Below, in pieces: positions 18,230 through 27,226 of a stretch of 64,000 nucleotides of DNA. The notes under the pieces are model-generated. The model saw only the letters and a program-made list of their open reading frames with translations. It had not been told where the DNA came from and made no database searches. The position numbers were made by a program, and so were the translations under genes. The stretch lies in NCBI GenBank assembly GCA_023511295.1, contig JAIMBT010000010.1, forward strand, positions 58,413 through 122,412. The letters run 5' to 3'. The stretch comes from Alicyclobacillus sp. Its GTDB lineage: Bacteria > Bacillota > Bacilli > Alicyclobacillales > Alicyclobacillaceae. Within the stretch, counting starts at the first letter, position 1. Each line of letters begins with the position of its first letter.

Positions 18230-20262
18230 CAGAGATTCACCACCCCTGCACTCTCGATGTCGACCGCAGGATCGAGTTCGTTATAGCTGAGGACCGCCAA
18301 GTCCGGCAACGTCCGCGACAGCCACCTGCGAAGCGGTACCCGCAGCTGCGGATGGACCACCAAGACCGGCATCTTGCCCGCGCCCGCCAACTTGGTTTGT
18401 TCCTCCTTCACCCTTCGCAGCATCTGCCCCGCGGCCTGGGCGTCCAGGTTGAGGAACGTATCCCCTTCATGGTGAACCAAACTGTTCTTCAGTGCATCCT
18501 CCACGCCCGGGGCAAACGTGATGGCCGTCAGCGGTTCGCCCGGCACCCGGAACTGGTGGCAAATCTGGCGGGACAGCGCCTGGCGCACGTATTCCGTCAA
18601 GAGCCGCGTGTCCTTCGTGGTGCGGCCGGCGTCCGCCAAGGTCTCGAGGATGGTCACCAGATCTCGGATGGACACCTTTTCCTCGAGGAGGTTGGCCAAT
18701 ACTCGTTGCACATCCCCCAGCGACAGCGTACCGGGGATGACGTCGTCCACCAGGGCCGGAGCTGTTTCCCGCACGTGGTCGAGCAGGTTCTTTGTGTCTT
18801 GACGACTGAGCAACTCGTGAGCGTGCCGCTTGAGCACCTCTGTCAGGTGCGTGGCCACGACCGACGGAAGGTCGACCACCGTGTAGCCAGCGGCCTCCGC
18901 CCGTTGACGCATGTCGCCCGTCACCCACAAGGCCGGCAGTCCGAATGCCGGTTCCTTCGTCGGGACGCCGCGCACACCCGGGTCTTCCGGACCGACGCTC
19001 ATGGCCAACCAGTGTCCTATGCGTAATTCGCCTCTCGCCACCTCAACACCTTTTACTTTGATGACGTATTCGGACGGACGGAGTTGAATATTGTCGCGCA
19101 ATCGAATGGAGGGGATGACCAACCCCAACTCAAGGGCAATCTGGCGCCGAATCAGTACCACACGTTCCATCAGATCGCCACCCTGTTGGCTGTCGACAAT
19201 CGGGATCAACGCGTAACCGAACTCGAATTCGATTGGATCGACCGCCATGAGCGACAGGACGCTCTCCGGCTTCTTGGTCTGCGCCTGTTCTGTTCGCGTC
19301 GCCTGCTCAGCCCGCTTCTCCTGCAGTTCCGACGCCCGGCGCTGAACCCGGTACGCGCCGAACGCAGCGGCGCCTGCGACGGGTAGTGTCCGAAGGAGTC
19401 CAATCGGCGTGAACAGGCCGAGCAAGCCAATGGCCCCTGCCACGACGTACAAGGTGCGAGGAAACGCAAACACCTGTTGGACCACGTCGGAGCCCAGGTT
19501 CGCTTCGGATGCTGCCCGAGTGACCATCAGGCCGGTCGCCGTCGACAGCAGCAGGGCTGGAATCTGGCTCACCAGGCCATCGCCGACGGACAGCACGGTG
19601 TACGTCTGCAGCGCCTGGGACGCGGGGGTATGCTTCACCACCATGCCGATGATGAGACCGCCCACGATGTTGATGCCGACAATCAACATCGATGCAATGG
19701 CGTCCCCCTTCACGAACTTCGACGCGCCATCCATGGCACCGTAGAAATCCGCCTCGCGCTCAATCATCGAGCGCCGCTCACGCGCTTGCGCCTCGGTGAT
19801 GAGTCCGGAGTTCAGGTCTGCGTCAATCGACAGCTGTTTGCCGGGCATGGCGTCGAGGGTGAACCGCGCCGCCACCTCTGCGACGCGCTCCGCACCACGT
19901 GTGATGACAATGAACTGAATGACGACCAGGATGAGGAAAATGATGAAACCGACCACCAGGTTGCCAGAGGTGACAAACTCGCCGAAGGTGCGGATCACGT
20001 CACCGGCGTCGCCCTGCGTCAAAATGAGCCGAGTGGACGACACGTTCAGTGCCAGCCGATACAGGGTGGTGATGAGGAGCAAGGACGGGAAGACCGAAAA
20101 GTCGAGCGGTTGTTGGGTGTTCATGGCCACCATCAACACCGTCAACGACACGAAGAGGTTGATGATGAGCAGGACATCCAACAGTCCCCGGTTCAGCGGG
20201 ACGACCATCATCACCACGATGCCGATGACGGCTGCCATGACCGTCAAGTCAGATCGTTTCAC
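18229..20262 (-). CDS. flhA: Flagellar export gate protein FlhA
   Basis: Nonameric core of the flagellar type III export gate that couples proton flow to secretion. The N-terminal half has eight membrane helices with the conserved FPSLLLITTLYRLALNVSST and the FHIPEP-region motif TRGAERVAEVAARFTLDAMP plus GKQ, followed by a 330-residue cytoplasmic domain. It has 677 residues. The GTG at 20262 is chosen over 20271 because GAGGAGG ends directly at 20272 and gives 8-base spacing. It starts 5 bases after the flhB stop. Confidence 0.97.
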   Translation of the reverse strand: MKRSDLTVMAAVIGIVVMMVVPLNRGLLDVLLIINLFVSLTVLMVAMNTQQPLDFSVFPSLLLITTLYRLALNVSSTRLILTQGDAGDVIRTFGEFVTSGNLVVGFIIFLILVVIQFIVITRGAERVAEVAARFTLDAMPGKQLSIDADLNSGLITEAQARERRSMIEREADFYGAMDGASKFVKGDAIASMLIVGINIVGGLIIGMVVKHTPASQALQTYTVLSVGDGLVSQIPALLLSTATGLMVTRAASEANLGSDVVQQVFAFPRTLYVVAGAIGLLGLFTPIGLLRTLPVAGAAAFGAYRVQRRASELQEKRAEQATRTEQAQTKKPESVLSLMAVDPIEFEFGYALIPIVDSQQGGDLMERVVLIRRQIALELGLVIPSIRLRDNIQLRPSEYVIKVKGVEVARGELRIGHWLAMSVGPEDPGVRGVPTKEPAFGLPALWVTGDMRQRAEAAGYTVVDLPSVVATHLTEVLKRHAHELLSRQDTKNLLDHVRETAPALVDDVIPGTLSLGDVQRVLANLLEEKVSIRDLVTILETLADAGRTTKDTRLLTEYVRQALSRQICHQFRVPGEPLTAITFAPGVEDALKNSLVHHEGDTFLNLDAQAAGQMLRRVKEEQTKLAGAGKMPVLVVHPQLRVPLRRWLSRTLPDLAVLSYNELDPAVDIESAGVVNL

Positions 20263-20267
20263 CGTTC

Positions 20268-21356
20268 TCACCTCCTCGGGCTTCCCTGTCGCATGCGGTA
20301 CACAGCGGCCAAAACTTCGGCCACGGCGCGGAACAGAGCTTCCGGAACAAATTCACCGATTTCAACATCCTGATACAACGCCCTCGCCAAAGGCCGATTT
20401 TCCATCACCGGCACGTTGGCCGACCGGGCCGTCTCGCGGATCTTCGCCGCAATCTCGTCCTTCCCCTTGGCGATCACCTGCGGTGCGTGCATCGTCTGCG
20501 CGTCGTAACGGAGTGCCACGGCCAGATGCGTGGGGTTGGTGACGACCACGTCGGCTTTCGGGACTTCCTGCATCATGCGGCGCATGGCGAGCCGGCGACC
20601 GCGCTGGCGGAGTTGACTGCGGATGATGGGGTTGCCCTCTTGTTGGCGGTACTCCTGTCGAATCTCTTCCCGCGACATGCGGATGCTTCGCTCAAACTCC
20701 AGCCGCTGAAAGAGGTAATCCAAGAAAGCCAGGACCACGAACAACGCCGCAATCTCCATCACCATTTGAAACATCAACTGACCGAGCACACCGGCCAGCG
20801 CTCGAACGTCCACTTGCATCAACTGCGCCACGGTCCCGCTGATTCGCTGGGCCCCGGCGTACGCAACCCCTGCCGTGATACAAAGCTTCACGAGCGCCTT
20901 GGCGGCTTCGACGAGGGTCCGTCGGCTCCACAGACGTTTCACACCCTCAAGCGGGTTGACGCGACTCCACTTCGGCAGCAGCAGGTTCGGCAAAAACAGT
21001 GGGCCGACCTGTGCAAATCCAACGGCCCCGCCCACGACCAGGACCGTTCCCAACACAGGACCGAGAAGTTCGAGCATCAGCCACACCACCTGATGCACGA
21101 CGGCGAGCAGGTGCCCGTTTGTCCACTCGGCAGGTGAGGCGGACGCGCCGAACGACTGGGTCATGAAGGACAACCAACCACCCCAAACCTTCGCGGCGCT
21201 GATTCGCAGCACGACGATGCCCGCGAGCAACACCACGGCGGATGTCAGTTCACCGCTGCGGGCGACCTGTCCTTGTCGACGCGCATCGCGCCGGCGCTTC
21301 GGTGTGGCGCGCTCCGTTTTTTCCTCCGCGAACCGTTGCAGGTCGATGCGCCGCAT
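20268..21356 (-). CDS. flhB: Flagellar export switch protein FlhB
   Basis: Controls the switch in export specificity from rod/hook to filament substrates. The N-terminus EEKTERATPKRRRDARRQGQ and four membrane helices are typical. The cytoplasmic NPTH autocleavage motif is intact (VVTNPTHLAVALRYD). It has 362 residues. Compare the short FlhB C-terminus paralogue at 50113-50364, which lacks NPTH. Confidence 0.97.
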   Translation of the reverse strand: MRRIDLQRFAEEKTERATPKRRRDARRQGQVARSGELTSAVVLLAGIVVLRISAAKVWGGWLSFMTQSFGASASPAEWTNGHLLAVVHQVVWLMLELLGPVLGTVLVVGGAVGFAQVGPLFLPNLLLPKWSRVNPLEGVKRLWSRRTLVEAAKALVKLCITAGVAYAGAQRISGTVAQLMQVDVRALAGVLGQLMFQMVMEIAALFVVLAFLDYLFQRLEFERSIRMSREEIRQEYRQQEGNPIIRSQLRQRGRRLAMRRMMQEVPKADVVVTNPTHLAVALRYDAQTMHAPQVIAKGKDEIAAKIRETARSANVPVMENRPLARALYQDVEIGEFVPEALFRAVAEVLAAVYRMRQGSPRR

Positions 21357-21418
21357 GCCCGTTCACCTATCTCCCCGTGCTGACAAACCGTACGCCGCGC
21401 CCTCTGGCATCGGTCGGT

Positions 21419-22204
21419 TCACCCAGCCCCAATCCAGTTGAGTGCGCTGCTCAGCGATTGGAACAGGTCTGTAAACAACTGTCCAAGTACATAAACCACG
21501 CCCGGCATGACGACGGCGAACAGCGCCAAGCCGACAAACAGCTTCGCCGGAATTCCGACGATGAACACGTTCATCTGCGGCACTGCGCGGGACAGCATGG
21601 CGAATGTCACGTCAGACAGCAACAACGCGACCAGCAAGGGTGCGGCCATCTGCAGCCCAATCGCGACGCACAGGCCGGCAAGTCGTCCCAGCACGTCGCC
21701 CGCGTTCGCTGGAAGATGCCAATGTCCGAGCGGTACCAGATGGTACGAGTTCATGACGGCTAAGAGGAAACCGTCGAGACCGCCCACACCGAGAAAGTAC
21801 ATCGTAAACACCCAGGTGAGGAACGAGGCCGTTAGCCCAACCGAAGCGCCGGAACCCGGGTCAAACAACACCGCACTGGAAAACCCAATTTGCACGTCGA
21901 ACGCTTCGCCAGCGAACGTCACAGCGGCAACCAACAGATTCGCAATCAATCCCATGAAAAGTCCCAATAACGTTTCCTGCACCGCTTCCACGATGAAGTC
22001 GCCGGGTTGCGCGGTCGGATCGGGTACCGAAGCGGCGACGGACGGGGTGATCCACGCTGCCGTGGCCAGGGCGAGACCGACCTTCGCCCACGCTGGCCAG
22101 ACGCGGCTGGACAGCACTGGCGCCGTCCCGACAAACCCGAGCACCCGCAGCACCACCAGCAGGTAGAGTGGGAAGTGGAGCGCCGCGTAGTCGACGGCAC
22201 TCAT
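21419..22204 (-). CDS. fliR: Flagellar export protein FliR
   Basis: Membrane component of the export gate, forming the FliP5-FliQ4-FliR1 core. The 261-residue hydrophobic protein has five to six helices with the conserved LRVLGFVGTAPVLSSR near the N-terminus and GVQ-type contacts in SAVLFDPGSG. ATG 22204 overlaps the fliQ stop as ATGA. Confidence 0.94.
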   Translation of the reverse strand: MSAVDYAALHFPLYLLVVLRVLGFVGTAPVLSSRVWPAWAKVGLALATAAWITPSVAASVPDPTAQPGDFIVEAVQETLLGLFMGLIANLLVAAVTFAGEAFDVQIGFSSAVLFDPGSGASVGLTASFLTWVFTMYFLGVGGLDGFLLAVMNSYHLVPLGHWHLPANAGDVLGRLAGLCVAIGLQMAAPLLVALLLSDVTFAMLSRAVPQMNVFIVGIPAKLFVGLALFAVVMPGVVYVLGQLFTDLFQSLSSALNWIGAG

Positions 22205-22470
22205 TGGATAAACGCGTTCAGGTTGCCAAGGATATGTTGACTGAAGTCCAGCAAGGTGGTCAGCATCCATGGCCCGAACACCAGCAGGGCGACAATCACG
22301 GCCGCAATCTTGGGCACGAACGACAACGTCTGTTCCTGGATCTGTGTGGTGGCCTGGAAGAGACTCACCAGTAAGCCGACCGCGAGGCCGAACCCTAAGA
22401 CGGGTGCGGTCAGTTTCACAATGACCCACATCACCTCTGCGCCCAACCCGATGATAAAGTTCGCGTCCAC
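22201..22470 (-). CDS. fliQ: Flagellar export protein FliQ
   Basis: Two-helix subunit of the export gate. LLVSLFQATTQIQEQTLSFV and LVFGPWMLTTLLDF are nearly identical to the family consensus. It has 89 residues. The GTG at 22470 is chosen because the following residues align with other FliQ proteins from their first residues; GAGGGGG lies about 10 bases upstream. Confidence 0.96.
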   Translation of the reverse strand: MDANFIIGLGAEVMWVIVKLTAPVLGFGLAVGLLVSLFQATTQIQEQTLSFVPKIAAVIVALLVFGPWMLTTLLDFSQHILGNLNAFIQ

Positions 22471-22535
22471 CGAACGGGTCCCCCTCTTTCCCCTGTCGTG
22501 CCTCGGCATCCGCCGTCGTTCGCCGCTACATGCGG

Positions 22536-23342
22536 CTAGCTGTAGCCCGCGAGAAGCGACTTGACGACCAGGTACCACCCGTCCACCATGACAAACAACA
22601 GGATTTTGAACGGCAGCGAGATCATGACCGGCGGCAGCATCATCATGCCCATCGACATCAGCGTCGTCGCAACGACCAGGTCAATCACCAGAAAGGGCAA
22701 ATAGATCATGAATCCAATTTGAAAGGCCGTTTTCAACTCGCTGATGGTGAACGCCGGGACCATCGCACTCATCGGAATGGTATCCGGATTGTTGGCCTTT
22801 GGCTCCGGCAAGTTTCGATACGCGAGAAACAGTTGAAGATCTTGCTGCCGAGTGTGTTTCGCCATGAACTCCTTGAACGGATCTTCCGCCCGCTGCAACG
22901 CGACCTGCTGCGAGATCTGCCCGCGTAGATACGGCTGGAGGGCGTCGCGGTTCGCGGCCTGAAGCGTCGGTTGCATGATGAACAACGTCATGAACAGCGC
23001 TAACCCAATCAACACTTGATTTGGAGGTGACTGCTGCAGCGACAACGCGTTGCGGACGAACGACAACACGACCACAATCCGCGTGAACGACGTCATCAGG
23101 ACGAGGATGGCAGGCGCAATCGACAGAACCGTGAGCAACAGGATGATCTGCAACGTGCTGGCCACGGATTGTGGCGACTGACTCGTCCCCAGATTCAGCT
23201 GGACGCCGGGCAAGACGGACCCCTGCCCAGGGGTGGCAGCGAAGCCGTGAACCGAGTGGAATAACCACCCGCCTATCCAGGCCACCAAGAAGATGGCAAT
23301 GGGACGACAGACGGTCCCGGGGCGTACACGATGTATCACCAT
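22536..23342 (-). CDS. fliP: Flagellar export protein FliP
   Basis: Pore-forming subunit of the flagellar export gate. An N-terminal signal-like helix (residues 13-32) is followed by LTVLSIAPAILVLMTSFTRI, FMTLFIMQPTL and the C-terminal IGFMIYLPFLVIDLVVA. It has 268 residues. It overlaps the end of fliO by 7 bases. Confidence 0.97.
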   Translation of the reverse strand: MVIHRVRPGTVCRPIAIFLVAWIGGWLFHSVHGFAATPGQGSVLPGVQLNLGTSQSPQSVASTLQIILLLTVLSIAPAILVLMTSFTRIVVVLSFVRNALSLQQSPPNQVLIGLALFMTLFIMQPTLQAANRDALQPYLRGQISQQVALQRAEDPFKEFMAKHTRQQDLQLFLAYRNLPEPKANNPDTIPMSAMVPAFTISELKTAFQIGFMIYLPFLVIDLVVATTLMSMGMMMLPPVMISLPFKILLFVMVDGWYLVVKSLLAGYS

Positions 23343-23806
23343 CGTCCCGCCTCGCTCTCACCGCGGGCACCGCGCAGCTGCCGAAGGCGCTGGGCCAACA
23401 AATCGGCGAAATCCACTTCTGGCGCGACGGACGCCGCCTTGTCCTCTGCGGCCGTTGGTAGGTCCGCTAGCAACGTGACCTGCTCCCCAACGCCAATGAG
23501 AAAGCGCTGGGTGTGCCACTCAATGACCTGAACGGTCTTTCCGGGCCCTATCTGTCTCGCCGCCACCACCTTCAGGTCTCCGGCACGGCCACCGATGTGG
23601 GCCCGCTTCGCCAGGAACCGAATGAACAGCACGATGAAGCAGATGAGAACGGCCAGCGACCCCAGCAACTTGAGTGCCGTCCAAACCGGATTGCCGGCGA
23701 TATCCGAGACCGTAGGAGACGTGGCTGCGAAGGCGTCGCCTGACCGCATCCATACGAAACACCCAGCGGCAACCGTCTGCCAGCCCCTCACGCCTGCCTT
23801 GGCCAT
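23336..23806 (-). CDS. fliO: Flagellar biosynthesis protein FliO (FliZ)
   Basis: Small membrane protein that helps assemble the FliP ring. The 156 residues have a cleavable-looking N-terminal segment, one membrane helix near 45-70 (LLGSLAVLICFIVLFIRFL) and a cytoplasmic domain with DLKVVAARQIGPGKTVQVIE and RFLIGVGEQVTLLADL, the FliO core. ATG 23806 has GGGAGGG 6 bases upstream; the ATG at 23812 would abut that site. Confidence 0.9.
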   Translation of the reverse strand: MAKAGVRGWQTVAAGCFVWMRSGDAFAATSPTVSDIAGNPVWTALKLLGSLAVLICFIVLFIRFLAKRAHIGGRAGDLKVVAARQIGPGKTVQVIEWHTQRFLIGVGEQVTLLADLPTAAEDKAASVAPEVDFADLLAQRLRQLRGARGESEAGRW

Positions 23807-23839
23807 GGCCATCCCTCCCCGCATCCTTGGCGCCAAACG

Positions 23840-24202
23840 TCACTGGACCGCCTTGCGAAGTGCTTCCACCACGCGCTCCGCTTGAAACGGCTTGACGATG
23901 AAATCCCTCGCACCCGCCTGAATGGCGTCAATCACCATCGACTGCTGCCCCATCGCCGAACACATGATCACCTTGGCGTTCGGATTGATCTGCCGAATCT
24001 GTTTCAGGGCCCCGATGCCGTCCAGTTCCGGCATGGTGATGTCCATGGTGACGACGTCCGGCATCAGGTCCCGATATCGCTCGACGGCTTGCAAGCCATC
24101 TGACGCCTCGCCCACCACTTCGTACCCGTTCTTGACGAGAATGTCCCGCAGCATCATGCGCATGAACGCCGCGTCATCGACCACCAATACTCTTGTCGGC
24201 AT
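23840..24202 (-). CDS. cheY: Chemotaxis response regulator CheY
   Basis: Single-domain receiver that carries the signal from CheA to the flagellar switch. All key residues are present: Asp9/Asp10 (VVDD), phospho-acceptor Asp54 (VVTMDITMPELDG), Ser82 (MCSAMG) and Lys104 (IVKPF). It has 120 residues. It lies between fliY and fliO as in Bacillus. Its phosphatases FliY and CheC are encoded nearby, but its kinase CheA is not in this window. Confidence 0.96.
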   Translation of the reverse strand: MPTRVLVVDDAAFMRMMLRDILVKNGYEVVGEASDGLQAVERYRDLMPDVVTMDITMPELDGIGALKQIRQINPNAKVIMCSAMGQQSMVIDAIQAGARDFIVKPFQAERVVEALRKAVQ

Positions 24203-24267
24203 CTGACTGATTCACTGTCCCTTCCCCTGAAGTTCCTGCGCTGAAGCGGTCGGTCGGCGCGACCGTC

Positions 24268-25503
24268 TCACGTTCGAAAGCTTTGTACGCGCTCGGCCGG
24301 GCTGAGAATGTCCGTCACCCGTACGCCGAAGTTTTCGTCGATCACGACCACTTCGCCAACGGCAATCCGCTTCTGATTGACGTAAATGTCGACCGGCTCC
24401 CCGGCAAGCTTGTCGAGCTCCAAGATCGACCCCGGAGCCATTTCCAATATTTCTCGGATAGGGCGCTTGGTGCGGCCCAATTCGACCGTCACGTTCAACT
24501 GCACGTCGAACAGCAGCGAAAGGTTCCGCGGCTGCATCGGTTGCAGGGAAACCTCGCCGAAATCCTGAAACTCCGGACGCCCCAGCGTGACTGCAGACCG
24601 TTCGAGAGACCTGGCGGAAGCAGGCGGCGCGACGGGTGCGGACGCCTGCCGAGCCGCTGCAACCTCCGCCGCACTCCACGAAGCCGCTGAGGCTGCCGCC
24701 GGTGCGTCCAACCGGCTTTTGCCGACCATCGCGTCCGGATGGACCGGACCCATCCCTGAGAACCCGTCCCTCGTCGCCGTCAGACCCGGTGTTGGAAAGG
24801 GTGTACGGTCCCCAGTCTCGACAGTAGCTTGATTCCCCACGGCTTCGTTCGCCAACTGTAACAAATCTTTGGCGAAGGGGACTGGCAGCCAGTGCATGAT
24901 GCGAGAATCGAGCAGTTGCCCGACCCGGAGCCGGAACGCGCAGTTCACGACCCACTCGGAACCGTCGATGTCCGGGGCCTCGCCGTTCGCCAGATCAACA
25001 AATCGGACCACCGGTGGCGAAATGTGGATTTGTCGGTTGAACATCGCAGACATCGCTGTCGCCGAAGCGCCCATCATTTGGTTCATGGCTTCTGCGACGG
25101 CGCTCAGGTGTAACTCGTTGAGTTCCGGAGCAACGTGGGTTCCGTCTCCACCCATCATCAGGTCCGCAATCGTCTTCGCGTCCTTGATTTCAATCGCAAG
25201 CGCGTTGATACCGCTCAGGCCCGAAGTGTACTGTACGGTGACGATGACGTACGGCTGTGGAAAATCTGCTTGAACCTCGTCGACGCGCATCACGCGCACT
25301 TCGGGAGTCGTGATCTCGACCCGGTGGCGTAACAGGTTGGACAGCGTCGTCGCGGCCGTTCCGAAGCTGATGTTTCCGATCTCGCCGATGGTATCCCGCT
25401 CGACTTCCGACAGCGGAGCCGGGACGTCGCCAACCTCCATTTGTTCGCGCGCTTGGAGCAGAGCCTCAATCTCCGCTTGCGAAAGTTTCTCGTCTGGCCG
25501 CAA
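24268..25503 (-). CDS. fliY: Flagellar switch phosphatase FliY
   Basis: Switch protein that combines a CheY-P binding peptide, a CheC-like phosphatase and a FliN C-ring domain. Visible are LSQAEIEALLQ at the N-terminus, the phosphatase helices EVERDTIGEIGNISFGTAAT and ELHLSAVAEAMNQMMGASAT, a Pro/Ala-rich linker of about 90 residues, and the FliN domain (LLFDVQLNVTVELGRTKRP, LELDKLAGEPVDIYVN). It has 411 residues. The start is TTG 25503: AAGGAGGTG at 25511-25519 sits 7 bases upstream. The gene therefore overlaps the end of fliM by 38 bases. Confidence 0.95.
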   Translation of the reverse strand: MRPDEKLSQAEIEALLQAREQMEVGDVPAPLSEVERDTIGEIGNISFGTAATTLSNLLRHRVEITTPEVRVMRVDEVQADFPQPYVIVTVQYTSGLSGINALAIEIKDAKTIADLMMGGDGTHVAPELNELHLSAVAEAMNQMMGASATAMSAMFNRQIHISPPVVRFVDLANGEAPDIDGSEWVVNCAFRLRVGQLLDSRIMHWLPVPFAKDLLQLANEAVGNQATVETGDRTPFPTPGLTATRDGFSGMGPVHPDAMVGKSRLDAPAAASAASWSAAEVAAARQASAPVAPPASARSLERSAVTLGRPEFQDFGEVSLQPMQPRNLSLLFDVQLNVTVELGRTKRPIREILEMAPGSILELDKLAGEPVDIYVNQKRIAVGEVVVIDENFGVRVTDILSPAERVQSFRT

Positions 25504-26491
25504 CGGACTCCACCTCCTTCCATTCTCCCACAATGCGTACAGCGTAGTGTTTGTGCAATTTCCCAACCGCCCCGAGATAGGTCGGAATGCCGTTCACGGA
25601 AACCGCAATCGGGTTGCGGATGGGGGCTGCCAGCGGGATGACATCCCCGACTTCAAGGTTCAACAACTCTTCCAGGCTCAAATCGGCAGCCCCGAGCACA
25701 GCCGCCACCTCGACGGCCGCATACGCCAAGTGGTTCGTGACCGCCGCTTGCGTGTGTCCGTCGTCTCCGACGGATCGTGCGGCTCCAAGAAGGCGCTGGG
25801 CACTGAGCTTCGACATCACCGGCTCGACGGTCAAGTGCGGGATACAGACGGTGAGAAACCCCGTGGTCGCGCCGACCCGAGCGCTGATGGTCACAACCAG
25901 GACAGTTTCGTTCGGCGTCGTCAACTGGAGAAACTGCGGATTGCTCTCGAGGTGCAGCAACCGAGGTTCCAGGTGGATCACATTCTCCCATACCTCTGTG
26001 AGATAGACCGGGATGTTGTGGACCAGTCGGCGGAAGAGCGACTGTTCAATCTCGGTGAGTTCCCGGTCCCGGTAGCGCCCCTTCACGGTCCCTCCCATCA
26101 TGCGGTCCAGCATGGCGAAGACCACCTGCGGGTGGAACTCCACCACGATTCGTCCCGGAAGGGGCGCTACCTCGACCACTTGGACGACCGATGGGATTGG
26201 GATGGAACGGATGAACTCCTCATACGGAACCTGGTCCACGGTTTCCACCGTCAACTGCACGACGCTGCGCAGTTGTGCCGAGAAGTACGTCCCAAGCAGT
26301 CGGCAGAAGTGTTCATGGATGCGCTCCACAATGCGCATGTGGTCCTTGGAGAACCGCATCGCGCGGCGAAAGTCGTAGGAGCGCACGCGGTTGGTCTGAG
26401 GGTCTTCACGGATGTCCTCCGCCTTGACCTCTCCGCTGTTCAGAGCCGAGAGCAATGCGTCAATCTCCGCCTGCGAGAGAATCTCGGACAT
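25466..26491 (-). CDS. fliM: Flagellar motor switch protein FliM
   Basis: C-ring protein that binds CheY-P and sets rotation direction. The N-terminal CheY-binding peptide LSQAEIDALLSALNSGEV is intact, and the middle domain holds MLDRMMGG and a C-terminal FliN-like part (LEVGDVIPLAAPIRNPIAVS). It has 341 residues. ATG 26491 has AAGGAGG 7 bases upstream. Confidence 0.96.
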   Translation of the reverse strand: MSEILSQAEIDALLSALNSGEVKAEDIREDPQTNRVRSYDFRRAMRFSKDHMRIVERIHEHFCRLLGTYFSAQLRSVVQLTVETVDQVPYEEFIRSIPIPSVVQVVEVAPLPGRIVVEFHPQVVFAMLDRMMGGTVKGRYRDRELTEIEQSLFRRLVHNIPVYLTEVWENVIHLEPRLLHLESNPQFLQLTTPNETVLVVTISARVGATTGFLTVCIPHLTVEPVMSKLSAQRLLGAARSVGDDGHTQAAVTNHLAYAAVEVAAVLGAADLSLEELLNLEVGDVIPLAAPIRNPIAVSVNGIPTYLGAVGKLHKHYAVRIVGEWKEVESVAARRETFASGD

Positions 26492-26511
26492 GACCGGTCC
26501 TCCTTTCTCGT

Positions 26512-26934
26512 TCACTGCACCACGATGGTCGAGAAGTACACGTTCGTCACCTTGCCCGTTGGGAGTCGTCCGTCGACGGCTTGCATGATGGCCTGCTTAA
26601 GGTCCTTGACACCCGTGGCATTTTGCAGCTGTGCCTTTGTGAAGTTCCGCATACAGTTGTTCACGGCGTCTTGCACAGAAGGTAAAAGGTCGGCAATCTC
26701 CTTCTTCGTCGCCGCGTCACTCGCCTCCAACGAGACGGTGAACTGAATCAGCCCGTCCTTCAGGTTGGTGGTGTTCTCTGGCAGGTCGACTCGCAACGCT
26801 TGCAGCTGTGCGGCGGTGATGCGCTTTGGCGCGTGGGAACGCAAATGTAGGTACCAGTACCCGCCCGCGCCAAGCGCCGCAATCGCCACGATGACGGCGA
26901 TGATAACCAGCATCGTTCGCACGGTTTTCGCCAT
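26512..26934 (-). CDS. fliL: Flagellar basal body-associated protein FliL
   Basis: Single-pass membrane protein around the stators, with a periplasm-side (here extracytoplasmic) stomatin-like domain. An N-terminal helix (residues 7-29) precedes a domain with TNLKDGLIQFTVSLEASDA and the C-terminal TGKVTNVYFSTIVVQ end, which matches the family. It has 140 residues. It begins one base after the flbD stop. Confidence 0.9.
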   Translation of the reverse strand: MAKTVRTMLVIIAVIVAIAALGAGGYWYLHLRSHAPKRITAAQLQALRVDLPENTTNLKDGLIQFTVSLEASDAATKKEIADLLPSVQDAVNNCMRNFTKAQLQNATGVKDLKQAIMQAVDGRLPTGKVTNVYFSTIVVQ

Positions 26935-26935
26935 C

Positions 26936-27172
26936 TCAGCCACCTGCCTTTGCCTGTGAACCCGAGCCTGCGGTGCCACCCGCCCCCGGCCACACGGACG
27001 TTGTCGACCAAAACTGCTGAATCAGGCTAGTGATCTCTTCGGGTCCTTGCGCCACGATGTACTTGTGGCCGTTCGTCAGAGTGATCACCGTATCCGGCGT
27101 TTGCTCAACGGATTCAATGTGAACGGGGTTGAGCCACAGTTCGGACCCGTTCATGCGTTCCAGTCGAATCAT
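26936..27172 (-). CDS. flbD: FlbD/SwrD family flagellar protein
   Basis: A 78-residue protein of the FlbD (SwrD in Bacillus) family; SwrD raises flagellar torque in Bacillus. The signature MIRLERMNGSELWLNPVHIE and TVITLTNGHKYIVAQGPEEI is unmistakable. The Gly/Ala-rich C-terminal 15 residues are an extension. Its position after the hook gene and before fliL is conserved. Confidence 0.93.
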   Translation of the reverse strand: MIRLERMNGSELWLNPVHIESVEQTPDTVITLTNGHKYIVAQGPEEITSLIQQFWSTTSVWPGAGGTAGSGSQAKAGG

Positions 27173-27226
27173 GGGAACCCCTCATTTCTGCGCGCCCGTG
27201 TCGGCACGGTCCGCACCGCTGCTGCA

